This document shows, piece by piece, positions 46,121 through 55,303 of a stretch of 64,000 nt of DNA. A program made the position numbers and the translations under genes. Location: the NCBI GenBank assembly GCA_031963045.1, contig JASSUK010000002.1, positions 41,509-105,508 on the forward strand. The letters run 5' to 3'. The DNA comes from JASSUD01 sp031963045. Lineage in GTDB: Bacteria > Pseudomonadota > Gammaproteobacteria > Burkholderiales > Burkholderiaceae. The notes under the pieces were generated by a model. The model was not told the origin of the DNA. It saw only the letters and a program-made list of their open reading frames with translations, and made no database searches. Within the stretch, counting starts at the first letter, position 1. Each line of letters opens with the position of its first letter.

Positions 46121-46534
46121 ATGTCCAATGCTTCCTTTCCAAGAGCAGCAAGACTTTTAAACGCTAGCGATTTTTCTGCGCTATTTCGTTTACGTCCGCG
46201 TGCGCGCACGCCCCATTTTGTGCTGTACATTCGACAAACAGGGGAGCCCGCACGCTTGGGTTTTGTGATTGGACGCAAACAAGCACCTCGATCGGTCACC
46301 CGAAGCACTATCCGCCATGTAGGGCGCGATCTATTTCGACTGCAACGCACTGCGCTTTTTGGATGGGATGTGCTTATCCGCTTGCACACGCGCTTTGATA
46401 GAGCACAATTTATAAGCGCTGCTTCTACTGCCTTGAAGACAGCATGCCGCAATGAGATGCTAAAACTATTGGGCCGTATACCTCTACAGGAAGCAACTTC
46501 TAGCATTGAAAAAGAAATGGCTCCGTGTGCCTAG
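46121..46534 (+). CDS. rnpA: Ribonuclease P protein component
   Basis: Binds the RNase P RNA and matures tRNA 5' ends. The basic helix is present as RSVTRSTIRHVGRDLFRL, a weak version of the RNR motif, and LLNASDFSALFRLRPRARTPHFVLYI is family-like. The start may be GTG 46112 or ATG 46121. About 138 residues. Between rpmH and yidD as expected. Confidence 0.92.
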   Translation: MSNASFPRAARLLNASDFSALFRLRPRARTPHFVLYIRQTGEPARLGFVIGRKQAPRSVTRSTIRHVGRDLFRLQRTALFGWDVLIRLHTRFDRAQFISAASTALKTACRNEMLKLLGRIPLQEATSSIEKEMAPCA

Positions 46535-46591
46535 GGTGCGTCCTCTCTAAATGTTATTCAACGCCCGTCGTTTATCACGGTATTTCTTGCT

Positions 46592-46828
46592 ATGCTTTTA
46601 AGATTAAGCGGTCTCGTGCGTTTACTTTTTCTTAGCTTGCTACGACTCTATCAGCTGATATTGAGCCCTTATTTGGGCCAGAATTGCCGCTTTTACCCTT
46701 CTTGTTCCGCCTATGCGTACCAAGCCATTCAACTCCACGGTGTTATGCGAGGTACCTTACTCGCTGTAAGCCGTCTGTGTCGCTGCCATCCTTTTTCAAA
46801 AGGCGGCGTAGATCCTGTTAAAAAATAA
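46592..46828 (+). CDS. yidD: Membrane protein insertion efficiency factor YidD
   Basis: 78 residues with the signature LRLYQLILSPYLGQNCRFYP followed by SCSAYAYQAIQLHG and a C-terminal RCHPFSKGGVDPV. The amphipathic N-terminus binds the inner membrane near YidC. Located between rnpA and yidC. Confidence 0.95.
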   Translation: MLLRLSGLVRLLFLSLLRLYQLILSPYLGQNCRFYPSCSAYAYQAIQLHGVMRGTLLAVSRLCRCHPFSKGGVDPVKK

Positions 46829-46842
46829 TTGCTCTTTTAGAG

Positions 46843-48543
46843 ATGTATATGCCAGTCAAACGTTCTGTTTTATGGATTCTACTAATCACCTCTTTGGTGA
46901 TGTTGTTTGAGAACTGGCAACATTACAACGGCCGCCCTTCTTTTTTCTTTTCTGATTCTGCAGAGTCCCCTTCTGCACCTAGTCAGGCTAGCCAACACCT
47001 TTCGCAAAATCGTATTGCAAACGATGTACCGCAAACAGATGCGCTTTCTCCTCCTTTAGAAGTATCCGCATCGACTAATGAAGCTCTCCCTAGTTTTGAC
47101 ACCGTTGAACTTGAAACCGATGTGTACAAAATCCGTTTCAATTTGCGCGGCGCCGTACTATCTCACTTAGATTTAAAAAGAGCACCTATTGGCGTAGCGG
47201 ATTCCTCCGCACCACCAGATCACAACGTCACCCTCTTTGACCAAGCATCTGATCATACTTATCTGGCGCGCACTGGCTTAACGGGCGGCGCGTTTCCTAA
47301 TCATAATGATCTTTTCACCGCCCTACCCGGCCCTCGCATGCTTGCGCCCGGACAAAAAACGCTGGAAATTAAGTTTGTATCTCCCGTCAAAGAAGGTATC
47401 AAACTGATTAAAAGCTTTGTTTTTACGCGAGGTAGCTACGTTGTTGATGTACGGCACACAGTAATTAACACCCGCTCTACAGCGGCACAGCCTTCGCTGT
47501 ATATGGAAATTGTGCGAGACAGCACCCCAGTAGAAACCCCCCGCTTTTCGCAAACCTTTATTGGTCCTGCGATGTACAGCAATCAAGAGCATTTCCAAAA
47601 AATAAGCTTTAGCGATATAGACAAAAATAAAGCACACTTTGTGCGGCAAGCAGATAACGGCTGGATCGCCATGGTTCAGCACTATTTTGCATCTGCATGG
47701 ATTCCTCAGCCCGGATCCATGCGTACGGTCTATATTGATAAGCCTACTGACGCACTCTATCGGATAGGCGTAAAAACGCCATTTCCTATAGTGCAACCTG
47801 GCGCTACAGAAGTTTTCACTTCACAGCTTTTTGCCGGCCCTCAAGAAGAGAAAATGCTTGAAGGCATCGCTCCTGGCTTAGAGCTTATGAAAGATTATGG
47901 CTGGGTCACACTCATTGCCAAACCCTTATTTTGGTTACTGGAAAAAATCCATGGCTATTTAGGCAATTGGGGCTGGTCCATCATAGGGCTTACCATACTC
48001 ATCAAAGCGGCCTTCTTTCCGCTCTCAGCAACCAGCTATCGCTCTATGGCCCGCATGAAGACCCTCATGCCCCGTATGCAGGCCTTACGCACACGCCACA
48101 AAGAAAACCCCAAAAAACTGAATACCGAGCTGATGCAGCTCTATAAAACAGAAAAAGTGAATCCATTTGGCGGTTGTTTACCTATTTTGATTCAAATCCC
48201 CGTCTTTATTTCGCTGTACTGGGTATTGCTCTCATCGGTAGAAATGCAAGGGGCGCCTTGGCTTGGCTGGATCCATGACCTTTCTCGCCAGGATCCTTAT
48301 TTCATCCTGCCTGTTTTAATGGCCGTGTCGATGTTTGTACAAACCAAACTCAACCCTGCGCCCGCAGATCCTCTGCAAGCAAAACTCATGATGATCATGC
48401 CCCTCGTGTTTTCTGCCATGTTCTTCTTCTTTCCTGCAGGACTGGTGCTCTACTACGTAGTGAATAATCTATTATCGATTTTGCAACAGTGGTACATCAC
48501 TAACCGTATGAGCCACACGCCTAAAAACCAGATATCGGGTTAA
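46843..48543 (+). CDS. yidC: Membrane protein insertase YidC
   Basis: N-terminal span SVLWILLITSLVMLFENW, a large periplasmic P1 domain (about 70-345), and the conserved insertase core with GWSIIGLTILIKAAFFPLS, MPRMQALRTRHKENPKKLN and GGCLPILIQIPVFISLYWVL. The hydrophilic-groove Arg region is kept (YRSMARMK). 566 residues. In relatives mnmE follows; here it is replaced by repeats and phage relics. Confidence 0.96.
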   Translation: MYMPVKRSVLWILLITSLVMLFENWQHYNGRPSFFFSDSAESPSAPSQASQHLSQNRIANDVPQTDALSPPLEVSASTNEALPSFDTVELETDVYKIRFNLRGAVLSHLDLKRAPIGVADSSAPPDHNVTLFDQASDHTYLARTGLTGGAFPNHNDLFTALPGPRMLAPGQKTLEIKFVSPVKEGIKLIKSFVFTRGSYVVDVRHTVINTRSTAAQPSLYMEIVRDSTPVETPRFSQTFIGPAMYSNQEHFQKISFSDIDKNKAHFVRQADNGWIAMVQHYFASAWIPQPGSMRTVYIDKPTDALYRIGVKTPFPIVQPGATEVFTSQLFAGPQEEKMLEGIAPGLELMKDYGWVTLIAKPLFWLLEKIHGYLGNWGWSIIGLTILIKAAFFPLSATSYRSMARMKTLMPRMQALRTRHKENPKKLNTELMQLYKTEKVNPFGGCLPILIQIPVFISLYWVLLSSVEMQGAPWLGWIHDLSRQDPYFILPVLMAVSMFVQTKLNPAPADPLQAKLMMIMPLVFSAMFFFFPAGLVLYYVVNNLLSILQQWYITNRMSHTPKNQISG

Positions 48544-48559
48544 AATTTATTGAATACCT

Positions 48560-48728
48560 GATGTTACGCAGGCATTTAATAAGACTGGGCCTGCATGTGG
48601 GGTTCATACCTCACCCCAACCTACCGCGACGCCTATGTAACAAGAAAAGGCAAAGAAGGGTAGGTTGGTGGTGAGGTATGAACCCCAACATGCAAACCAC
48701 AGTCTTATTAAATGCCTGCGTAACATCA
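48560..48728. repeat. Extended REP-like palindrome downstream of yidC
   Basis: The REP arms (48594-48624 and 48660-48692) are embedded in a larger inverted repeat whose outer 28 bp arms (48560-48587, 48701-48728) are exact complements. The whole forms a ~170 bp palindrome with a 35 bp centre. Confidence 0.85.
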
Positions 48729-48737
48729 ACTAAATAA

Positions 48738-48799
48738 TACAAAAAAGGCTTAATACGCCAAGCAGATATTTTTGCTTGGCGTATTAAGCCTTTTTTGTA
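48738..48799. terminator. Strong terminator after yidC
   Basis: A perfect 27 bp stem with an 8 nt loop (48738-48764 with 48773-48799), with A-tract and T-tract flanks inside the stem, so it can act in both directions. Confidence 0.85.
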
Positions 48800-48877
48800 A
48801 AACACTATAAAAAATATAATTTAACGCTGTAATCGTTACGTTACTAAATCCCCAGATAAACGGTCACCACTTATCTA

Positions 48878-49327
48878 TTAACTAGGAAGCCTGCCGCAAA
48901 ACTCAGCGACTAACTCTTCTATCAAATAACATTGATGATCAGATAAAGCTTTAATTCGATTTGCAAGCACCAATGTTTGAGGAGAGGGAGTGTAATCGCC
49001 CTTTATATCAGCAATGCGCTTTTTAGGGCTTGCAGGCGGCTCAGGAGGAGAGCCGTAGTGTAACCAGTACTCACTCACCCCTAACCAAGTCGATAAAGTT
49101 TTAATTTTATCGGGCCTAGGAATAGCCTCACCATTGAGCCATTTATGTACCGCTTGAATTGAAACGCCCGATTCACCCGGATATTTCAAATTAAATTGGC
49201 GAGCCAAATCCGCTCCCCCTTTAATAGGTCTAGAGCTCGGATTAAAAGCTAGCTGCTTAGATGAAAACTGTTTTATCGCAGTTTTTAAGCGCTGAGCAAA
49301 AGCGGATTTTTCTTGTGCAGAAGGCAT
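48878..49327 (-). CDS. HTH-domain phage-type repressor
   Basis: The ATG at 49327 (MPSAQEKSAFAQRLKTAIKQ) gives 149 residues. The helix-turn-helix region is GADLARQFNLKYPGESGVSI, running on to QAVHKWLNGEAIPRPDKI, typical of XRE-like regulators encoded by phages. The C-terminal ~50 residues are helical. An AT-rich region with short palindromes (49370-49460) may hold its operators. A single gene without lytic genes suggests a prophage relic. Confidence 0.75.
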   Translation of the reverse strand: MPSAQEKSAFAQRLKTAIKQFSSKQLAFNPSSRPIKGGADLARQFNLKYPGESGVSIQAVHKWLNGEAIPRPDKIKTLSTWLGVSEYWLHYGSPPEPPASPKKRIADIKGDYTPSPQTLVLANRIKALSDHQCYLIEELVAEFCGRLPS

Positions 49328-49493
49328 ACGCCAGATTCTGCAATATAGCTCCGTACATAATATCATCTATATACGATAGATTTACCTCATACAGATGATA
49401 TTGGTATTTTAAATACCCATAAACGTCATAGGTAGAGCTATTTTTAATAGATGATGCATTATGAATTTTTTAATTATTTAGCTTGCGGCAATT

Positions 49494-50255
49494 TTATTTC
49501 GCCATAAACCGCTTATACGCTGCGCATTTTCCTTTGACTCGGCAAAAGCGGCACTGCTTTTCACCGGCAATAGTATAAGTACGCAAATATTCCGGAGATA
49601 AATTTTCTATAGATTGTGCCGCAAGAGCGGCTTGCGCTACCTGCTGAGCAAACTTCTGCAAAGTTTCAAGTGTGCAGACCCATTCTGAATAATGGGTGCG
49701 CCGCGGTTGGTGAATCGCTAGACGAAAATGCTTAACCTCTACAAGATGCCCAAATGCATGCCATGCTCCTAGAGCATATAAGGCGAGCTGCTCGTTATAG
49801 CGCGCATCTACTAGCGCCCCTCGCCCAAATTTTAAATCATGCACTTGTAATTGCACCTCCTCCGTATTTGCTTGCGTGTTTACGATTAGCGCATCCGCCG
49901 TGCCAACCGCCCCCTCCTCGCCCGTAAAAGAGGTAAGAGGCACCTCATGCTCCACAAGCAAAGTATGGCCACACGCTGCGCCGCGCACCCGGGCTACGTA
50001 CTGCTGAACCGCTTGCACCATTGCAGCATCTACCCTATTCCCTCGGTCCATGGTGCAGCCTAGATAAGCTGCAGCGTCACATTGCTCTGTTAAACAAAGG
50101 GCGGCTAACTGATGAGCATCATGCCCCTCATCTATAAAAGCGCTCGAGCTCTGCGGAGCACGCGCTTCTAGCCATGGGCTTGCTGGGCAATACATCCAAC
50201 GATGAGCAGCAGAGGGCGATAAATAGGCACGCTTTGACATTGCTAACTTGATCAT
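49494..50255 (-). CDS. DUF2800 phage-type PD-(D/E)XK nuclease-like protein
   Basis: 253 residues with GTADALIVNTQANTEEVQLQ followed by VHDLKFGRG, giving a D...D-x-K nuclease core, and a C-terminal cysteine cluster CRFCRVKGKC reminiscent of Cas4-like iron-sulfur nucleases. Such proteins lie in phage replication modules. The nearby HTH repressor supports a prophage remnant. There are no cas genes or repeats, so it is not a CRISPR Cas4. Confidence 0.78.
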   Translation of the reverse strand: MIKLAMSKRAYLSPSAAHRWMYCPASPWLEARAPQSSSAFIDEGHDAHQLAALCLTEQCDAAAYLGCTMDRGNRVDAAMVQAVQQYVARVRGAACGHTLLVEHEVPLTSFTGEEGAVGTADALIVNTQANTEEVQLQVHDLKFGRGALVDARYNEQLALYALGAWHAFGHLVEVKHFRLAIHQPRRTHYSEWVCTLETLQKFAQQVAQAALAAQSIENLSPEYLRTYTIAGEKQCRFCRVKGKCAAYKRFMAK

Positions 50256-50266
50256 TTTTTAGGACA

Positions 50267-50435
50267 GTAGGTTGGCGGTGAGGGACGAACCCCAACATGC
50301 GCACCACTGACTTTTGATCATCGCTTTTGAGCTGCACATGCAGGTTTTAAAAAAGACAGTCGTCATTACGTTGGGGTTCCTTCGTCACCACCAACCTACC
50401 ATTCTCTGTAGGTTAGTGGTAAAGCATGAACCTAC
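50267..50435. repeat. REP-like cluster with three arms
   Basis: Arms at 50267-50299 (forward), about 50369-50399 (complement) and a shortened third at 50408-50435 (GTAGGTTAGTGG...AACCTAC). The last provides the stop codon of pth on the minus strand. Confidence 0.85.
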
Positions 50436-51118
50436 GAGGCAGGACTGTGGAGTTGTTGCATTGCCTTGCGCATATCCCCTGAGAGCATGAGAGGAAGTGC
50501 AGCAAAGCTGCGATCTATCGTCGTGTCGATCTGCCCTTGCTCTATGCGACCAGGAGGTTTGAGCACAAAATCCGCAACACTCAAATGAGGTTTTTTAGCA
50601 GAAATTAGAGACTGATCGGCTGATGTTAGCGCATTTTTAGCATGCAGCAACGGCAAATCACGAGGATGACCTATTCCAATACGTAAACGCCAGTAACGAG
50701 GAGTGCCTAAATGTGCATCGATATCTTTGATACCGTTATGACCGCCACTGCCGCCACCTTGTTTAAGCTTTACCGCGCCTGCTGGCAAATCTAGCTCATC
50801 ATGCACTACCAAAATAGCTTCAGGGGGAATCTTATAGAACCGGGCAAAAGCACCAACAGCCTGACCACTGCGATTCATGAAAGTCTGTGGCTTTAAAAGC
50901 CAGACGGTAGGAGATATTTGGGTGTTTGAAGTAACACTAGAAGAGGATGCTTGCATAGGCATGCGCACACGGGCGATATCGGCCTGCATGCGGGTATCTC
51001 GGTGCAGCGTTTCGCCGGCTGCTTGTGCCACACGATCGACAAACCAAAAACCTGCATTATGACGCGTAGTTATATATTCAAAGCCTGGGTTACCCAAGCC
51101 GACAATAAGTTGAATCAA
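50432..51118 (-). CDS. pth: Peptidyl-tRNA hydrolase
   Basis: Recycles peptidyl-tRNA. VGLGNPGFEYITTRHNAGFWFVD with the catalytic His, KPQTFMNRSGQAV, VVHDELDLPAGAVKLKQGGGSGGHNGIKD and RLRIGIGHPRD are intact. An unusual Ser/Thr-rich insertion (MPMQASSSSVTSNTQISPTV) follows the first strands. The C-terminal end is extended and the stop lies in a REP-like arm. 228 residues. Confidence 0.95.
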   Translation of the reverse strand: MIQLIVGLGNPGFEYITTRHNAGFWFVDRVAQAAGETLHRDTRMQADIARVRMPMQASSSSVTSNTQISPTVWLLKPQTFMNRSGQAVGAFARFYKIPPEAILVVHDELDLPAGAVKLKQGGGSGGHNGIKDIDAHLGTPRYWRLRIGIGHPRDLPLLHAKNALTSADQSLISAKKPHLSVADFVLKPPGRIEQGQIDTTIDRSFAALPLMLSGDMRKAMQQLHSPAS

Positions 51119-51247
51119 GTTTACAAGGTCAGTAAAAGTTAAACTGAAAAAAAGCCCCGACTGCTTTACCGTGCTTTGCCATTTTTATAAAAACCGTATC
51201 CATACTTTACATCAAAGCGCATAGAAAACGGCAATCGGAACCGATCA

Positions 51248-51304
51248 AAACATAAATGGCAGGAAAATCGGTCTATACAGCCGATTTTCCTGCCATTTAT
51301 GTTT
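51248..51304. terminator. Perfect 24 bp hairpin between rplY and pth
   Basis: Arms 51248-51271 and 51281-51304 with a 9 nt loop. It probably ends or attenuates rplY transcription before pth. Confidence 0.8.
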
Positions 51305-51341
51305 GACACTAGTGCATGCATCGAAATGCACACGGATACCT

Positions 51342-51971
51342 TTAGGCTGCTGGAGCAGCTTCTGCTGAGGAGGACTCATCCGCAGCGGCTTGCGCAGCAT
51401 CACCGGCTGTACCAACAGCCGATGCGATTACTGGGTTGTCTTGCTCAAGATTAGAAGTCAGCTCTACACCTGCAGGCAACTTCACATCTTTAGCATGCAT
51501 GGAATGTCCAATTTGGATATCCATTAAATCAACCTCAATAAAGCTAGGCAGATTACCAGGCAAGCAAATCACCTCTAAATCATTCATTACCTGCGTCACT
51601 GTTGCACCGTCGAGTTTGACGGCTTTACAGGATTCTTGATTCAAATAATGAAGCGGCACTTTGATATGGATTTTCTGTTTCGCATCTACACGCTGAAAAT
51701 CGATATGCAAAATAATGGGCTTAAACGGATGATATTGGACAGCGCGCAATAAGACTTGTTGTGCCTTGCCACTTTTTTCATCTTTCAGAGACAAAATAGA
51801 AGAATGAAATACTTCTTTTTTTAACGCATGCGTTAAATTATTATGATCCAGCTCAATTTGTTGAGCGGGTTGACCAGCACCGTAAACAATAGCTGGGGTT
51901 CTTCCTGCACGGCGCAGACGGCGGCTCGCACCCGTACCCTGCTGTGTGCGTTCAAAAGCAATAACTTCCAT
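51342..51971 (-). CDS. rplY: 50S ribosomal protein bL25 (long CTC form)
   Basis: Binds 5S rRNA. MEVIAFERTQQGTGASRRLR is the family start and has GGAG upstream, so 51971 is preferred over ATG 51992. The 5S-binding N-terminal domain is followed by the TL5/CTC C-terminal domain and an Ala-rich tail (QAAADESSSAEAAPAA). 209 residues. Confidence 0.95.
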   Translation of the reverse strand: MEVIAFERTQQGTGASRRLRRAGRTPAIVYGAGQPAQQIELDHNNLTHALKKEVFHSSILSLKDEKSGKAQQVLLRAVQYHPFKPIILHIDFQRVDAKQKIHIKVPLHYLNQESCKAVKLDGATVTQVMNDLEVICLPGNLPSFIEVDLMDIQIGHSMHAKDVKLPAGVELTSNLEQDNPVIASAVGTAGDAAQAAADESSSAEAAPAA

Positions 51972-52066
51972 TTCATTCTCCAAAAAAAGCAACCCGCGAC
52001 CAGGTTACCCGGCGACAAAAAAACTAAAAAACGCAATGCCCCATTCAAAGCGCATTGCGTACGATA

Positions 52067-53029
52067 TTACATAGATGTTTCAGCAAAAAGAGACGTTACA
52101 GAGTCGCCACAACGAATACGGGAAAACGTTTCTGCAAGTAAGGCAGCGACGGAGAGCTGGCGAATTTTTGAGCTTTGCAGCGCATCTTCTTGCAAGCGAA
52201 TCGTGTCGGTTACAACCAATTCATCCAATTCGGAATTCGCAATACGCGCAACCGCCTGATTGGAAAGAATAGGATGGGTTGCATACGCAAATACCTTTTT
52301 AGCACCGCGCTGCTTAAGCGCATGGGCTGCTTTACACAGGGTATCTGCTGTATCGACCATATCATCCATAATCACGCAGGTACGATTTTCAACTTCCCCA
52401 ATCACATTCATCACTTCAGCAACATTTGCCTTTGGGCGGCGTTTATCGATGATGGCTAAATCGGTATGGAGTTGTTTAGCAAAAGCTCGTGCCCGCACCA
52501 CCCCTCCTACATCGGGGGAAACCACTAATAAATCATCTCGGTTTTTCTGGAGCAAATCTCCAAGCAAAACCGGTGCAGCATAAATATTATCGACAGGGAT
52601 ATCAAAAAAGCCCTGAATTTGATCTGCATGCAAATCCATGGTCACAATTCTGTCCACCCCAACGACTTGCAACATATTGGCAACGACTTTCGCGGAAATA
52701 GCCACTCGAGCCGAACGCGGGCGTCGATCTTGACGTGCATAGCCAAAATAAGGAATAGCCGCTGTAATACGCTCAGCAGAAGCGCGTTTGAGCGCATCCA
52801 CCATCAACATCAATTCCATCAGATGATCATTGGTCGGCGCACAAGTAGATTGCAGCACAAAGATATCTTTACCGCGTACATTCTCCTGGATTTCAACCTG
52901 GCTCTCTCCATCCGAGAAGCGATTCACCAGCGCTTTACCCAATGAAATGCCAAGATTTTTAACCACATCTTTAGCTAGTTCAGGGTTGGCATTGCCTGCA
53001 AAAACCATTAAGCCTTTGTTATTGCTCAT
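52067..53029 (-). CDS. prs: Ribose-phosphate pyrophosphokinase
   Basis: Makes PRPP for nucleotide, His and Trp synthesis (used by TrpD here). QSTCAPTNDHLMELMLMVDALKRASA, YFGYARQDRRPRSARVAIS, DLHADQIQGFFDIPVDNIYA and the PRPP loop VIMDDMVDTADTLCKAA are intact. ATG 53029 (MSNNKGLMVFAGNANPE) matches relatives; ATG 53038 is also in frame. About 320 residues. Confidence 0.96.
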   Translation of the reverse strand: MSNNKGLMVFAGNANPELAKDVVKNLGISLGKALVNRFSDGESQVEIQENVRGKDIFVLQSTCAPTNDHLMELMLMVDALKRASAERITAAIPYFGYARQDRRPRSARVAISAKVVANMLQVVGVDRIVTMDLHADQIQGFFDIPVDNIYAAPVLLGDLLQKNRDDLLVVSPDVGGVVRARAFAKQLHTDLAIIDKRRPKANVAEVMNVIGEVENRTCVIMDDMVDTADTLCKAAHALKQRGAKKVFAYATHPILSNQAVARIANSELDELVVTDTIRLQEDALQSSKIRQLSVAALLAETFSRIRCGDSVTSLFAETSM

Positions 53030-53139
53030 TGTTTTCAAAGAGTAAGAGAGTGGAAAGAATGTACGAAGTAGAACGTATCAGTGGGCCATCCGCAGCCCTT
53101 TATCTCAAGACCTGAACCATTTTACCGCCCAAAAATAGA

Positions 53140-53173
53140 AATCGCGGAGCGCGCCATTTCGCGCCCCGCGATT
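53140..53173. promoter_or_regulatory. Hairpin in the prs leader
   Basis: AATCGCGG pairs with CCGCGATT (53140-53147, 53166-53173) with further GC pairing inside. It lies between the proposed prs promoter and its start codon. Role unknown. Confidence 0.5.
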
Positions 53174-53219
53174 CATCGGTATTCGGCACAACAGATCTGA
53201 ATCCCAGAACAGGGGCGTA

Positions 53220-53248
53220 ATTGTAACACGCCTGTTGTGTTGCATGAA
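53220..53248 (-). promoter_or_regulatory. Candidate sigma-70 promoter of prs
   Basis: On the minus strand TTCATG, 17 bp, TACAAT (preceded by TGT). About 190 bp upstream of the prs start. Confidence 0.5.
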
Positions 53249-53277
53249 TTTGCAGCAGACCTACCCACACTTCGCCA

Positions 53278-53435
53278 AAAACCCGACTACCCATCACCAT
53301 CTGTGACCGTACCCCATTTTTAGGATCACCTTAAAATAGAAAAAAATGGCTTTTTGACTGATATTAAATGGCTAAATCTGCGCACTGTCGGGCGAATTAG
53401 GGCAGAGTCAAGATGATGATGGGTAGTCGGGTTTT
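53278..53435. repeat. 19 bp perfect inverted repeat upstream of prs
   Basis: AAAACCCGACTACCCATCA (53278-53296) and its exact complement (53417-53435) enclose 120 bp. It marks the boundary where the two effector-like genes begin to separate prs from tRNA-Gln. Confidence 0.75.
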
Positions 53436-53521
53436 CGGAGATTGGAAATAGAGCAAGCTAGGGAAGCGCCGAATAAATTGGGCAGAGATATAAACCTGTT
53501 TCCTGTTGGTTCAGCACTTTC

Positions 53522-55303
53522 CTAAAAAGACGTAGATTGAAATACCAGAGAAATATATGAAAAGAAGCCTGCAGAAAGGGCTATTGAGAGCTTGACTAAC
53601 CAACCCAAGCCCCAGGGAGCATGGCTGTGCATCTTTTCTTTTAAACGCTCAGCTCGCTTCCTGTCATCTTCGTTATGGCTCTGCTGCGCACGACTGAGAA
53701 ATTTGCCTAAAAAGAGCACATTGCGTATCGAGTACTTAAAATGCATCGAGCCGACTTGAAGGTCCACATCCTCTGCTTGATCGTGCAGTATGCTGGGGGA
53801 TTGTAAGTGGAGAATAGTAGATTGGCTGTATTCGCTGCCGCTCGCATGAATAGTGAGCTCTGAAGAAGCCGAAGGTTTGCCCTGCCGCGCGATGGGCTGA
53901 TCGGTGGTATTTTCCAGTGGGCTCTGAGCGTGCTCTAGAGATTCCGGCGACTCTGGTAATGCTAGCGGCTCTGGCAACTGTTCTAGTGACTCTGGTAATG
54001 CTGGTGGCTCTGACAGCGGCTCTAGCGACGCAGGTGGCTCTGGCTTAAGTGTAGGTTCATATTTATACAGCGCATGGACCAGTTTTTCTTTACCCATCTC
54101 CATGGATTGCTCTAGAAACGCACCATAAAAATAAGCGCGCATCCACTTCGAGTGACTGAAGCAGGCAATCCACTTTTTGGCCAGCTCAATACGGTTCCCG
54201 CGTATCGCATCCGAAAAAAGAGTTAGCACCTCTTTTTCTTCTGTCGAGTTAAACATTGCCTGCACGCGGGCCAGAGGGTCTCTATCCAGCTGGTCATAGG
54301 ATATGCCTGGGAAGAGGCTGGGGTGCGCTGAAGCTTGCACAAACTGAATCAGCCAATTCTCCAACTCTGACAGAGTCCTATATTCTGATATGTCAACGCT
54401 CTGGCGCATATTGGTCATGAGCCAAATGACAGAATTCGGTTGCGTATTACGGTGGGAAATGAAAAAGAGCCTATTTCGAAGCATCTTCTCCATCATTTGC
54501 TTGAGATGATCGAGCTGCGGCGAATCCTTTGGAGCCTTCAATACATCTTCAAGGAGATTCGTCAATCCTCGTCGTTGCGCAGGCTCTGGTAAAGCAAGCC
54601 AAGCTGGAAAATTAAAGGCCTTCTGTTGCGCTAGCCCCAAGATCAGAGAGGCATGCTCTCTAAAAAAGTAGATCTTTTCCAACGAGAGATCCATCTCGTC
54701 GATCCTAGTTTTAGCATTACCCTGATCAGAGATACCCAGCGCTCTCAAAACCGAGGCCGCATCACATCCGAAAAGGCGCCTAATTTGCCCGATTTTTATC
54801 AGCCCCTGAAAGGAGGCATTGCCATGTCCCTCGACTCGATCCGCCCCTTCCAGTACGAACCTGAACGCGCTGATCACAGGACCTTTATGCAACTGCCTTG
54901 AGGAAATGTACGCCGCCAACTCGCATATGGGGCGGAAAAGCCGAGCATGTGGCTCTATAGGACGCCCCTCCAAAGTCAGTATCGATCTGGCTGTCTCCGG
55001 GTTTGAAAACCCCTTTATTTTTTTTAAAAGACCGTTAAGTTGATATCCCCCCTCATCCTCAAGTGCAAGCGCATAGAGGAGGGAGTGGACTATCGCAAAC
55101 CAATAGCGGTTAACTTGCGCGAACACGGTCCAATCTACGAACGAGACGAGGGCATCTGACAGAATCATCGACAGCAATTCTGGCGGCATGCGATCTATAC
55201 CCGAGGTAGGTTGATTGTGCAGCGCGCGGCGATTCAATGTGCTCGTGTTATCGAGCGGAATATGCGGCTGAATAGCCCTCACGGCCTCTGTAATAGTAGG
55301 CAT
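53522..55303 (-). CDS. F-box-like protein, candidate host-targeted effector
   Basis: 593 residues, no known bacterial family recognised. Residues 38-73 (DRMPPELLSMILSDALVSFV, then DWTVFAQVNRYWFAIV) match the F-box pattern: LPxEl, a hydrophobic helix, then vc+.W. The middle is helical. Residues about 415-460 are a Pro/Glu/Leu repeat (variants of EPPALPESLEQLPEPLALPE). A C-terminal hydrophobic stretch lies at about 570-590. F-box proteins recruit substrates to SCF ubiquitin ligases of eukaryotes, so a bacterial copy suggests delivery into the host. The secretion route is not visible here. Confidence 0.65.
   Translation of the reverse strand: MPTITEAVRAIQPHIPLDNTSTLNRRALHNQPTSGIDRMPPELLSMILSDALVSFVDWTVFAQVNRYWFAIVHSLLYALALEDEGGYQLNGLLKKIKGFSNPETARSILTLEGRPIEPHARLFRPICELAAYISSRQLHKGPVISAFRFVLEGADRVEGHGNASFQGLIKIGQIRRLFGCDAASVLRALGISDQGNAKTRIDEMDLSLEKIYFFREHASLILGLAQQKAFNFPAWLALPEPAQRRGLTNLLEDVLKAPKDSPQLDHLKQMMEKMLRNRLFFISHRNTQPNSVIWLMTNMRQSVDISEYRTLSELENWLIQFVQASAHPSLFPGISYDQLDRDPLARVQAMFNSTEEKEVLTLFSDAIRGNRIELAKKWIACFSHSKWMRAYFYGAFLEQSMEMGKEKLVHALYKYEPTLKPEPPASLEPLSEPPALPESLEQLPEPLALPESPESLEHAQSPLENTTDQPIARQGKPSASSELTIHASGSEYSQSTILHLQSPSILHDQAEDVDLQVGSMHFKYSIRNVLFLGKFLSRAQQSHNEDDRKRAERLKEKMHSHAPWGLGWLVKLSIALSAGFFSYISLVFQSTSF

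Noticed and set aside
49494..50255. Cas4 of a CRISPR system
   Set aside because: The protein fits phage DUF2800; there are no cas genes or repeat-spacer arrays in the window.
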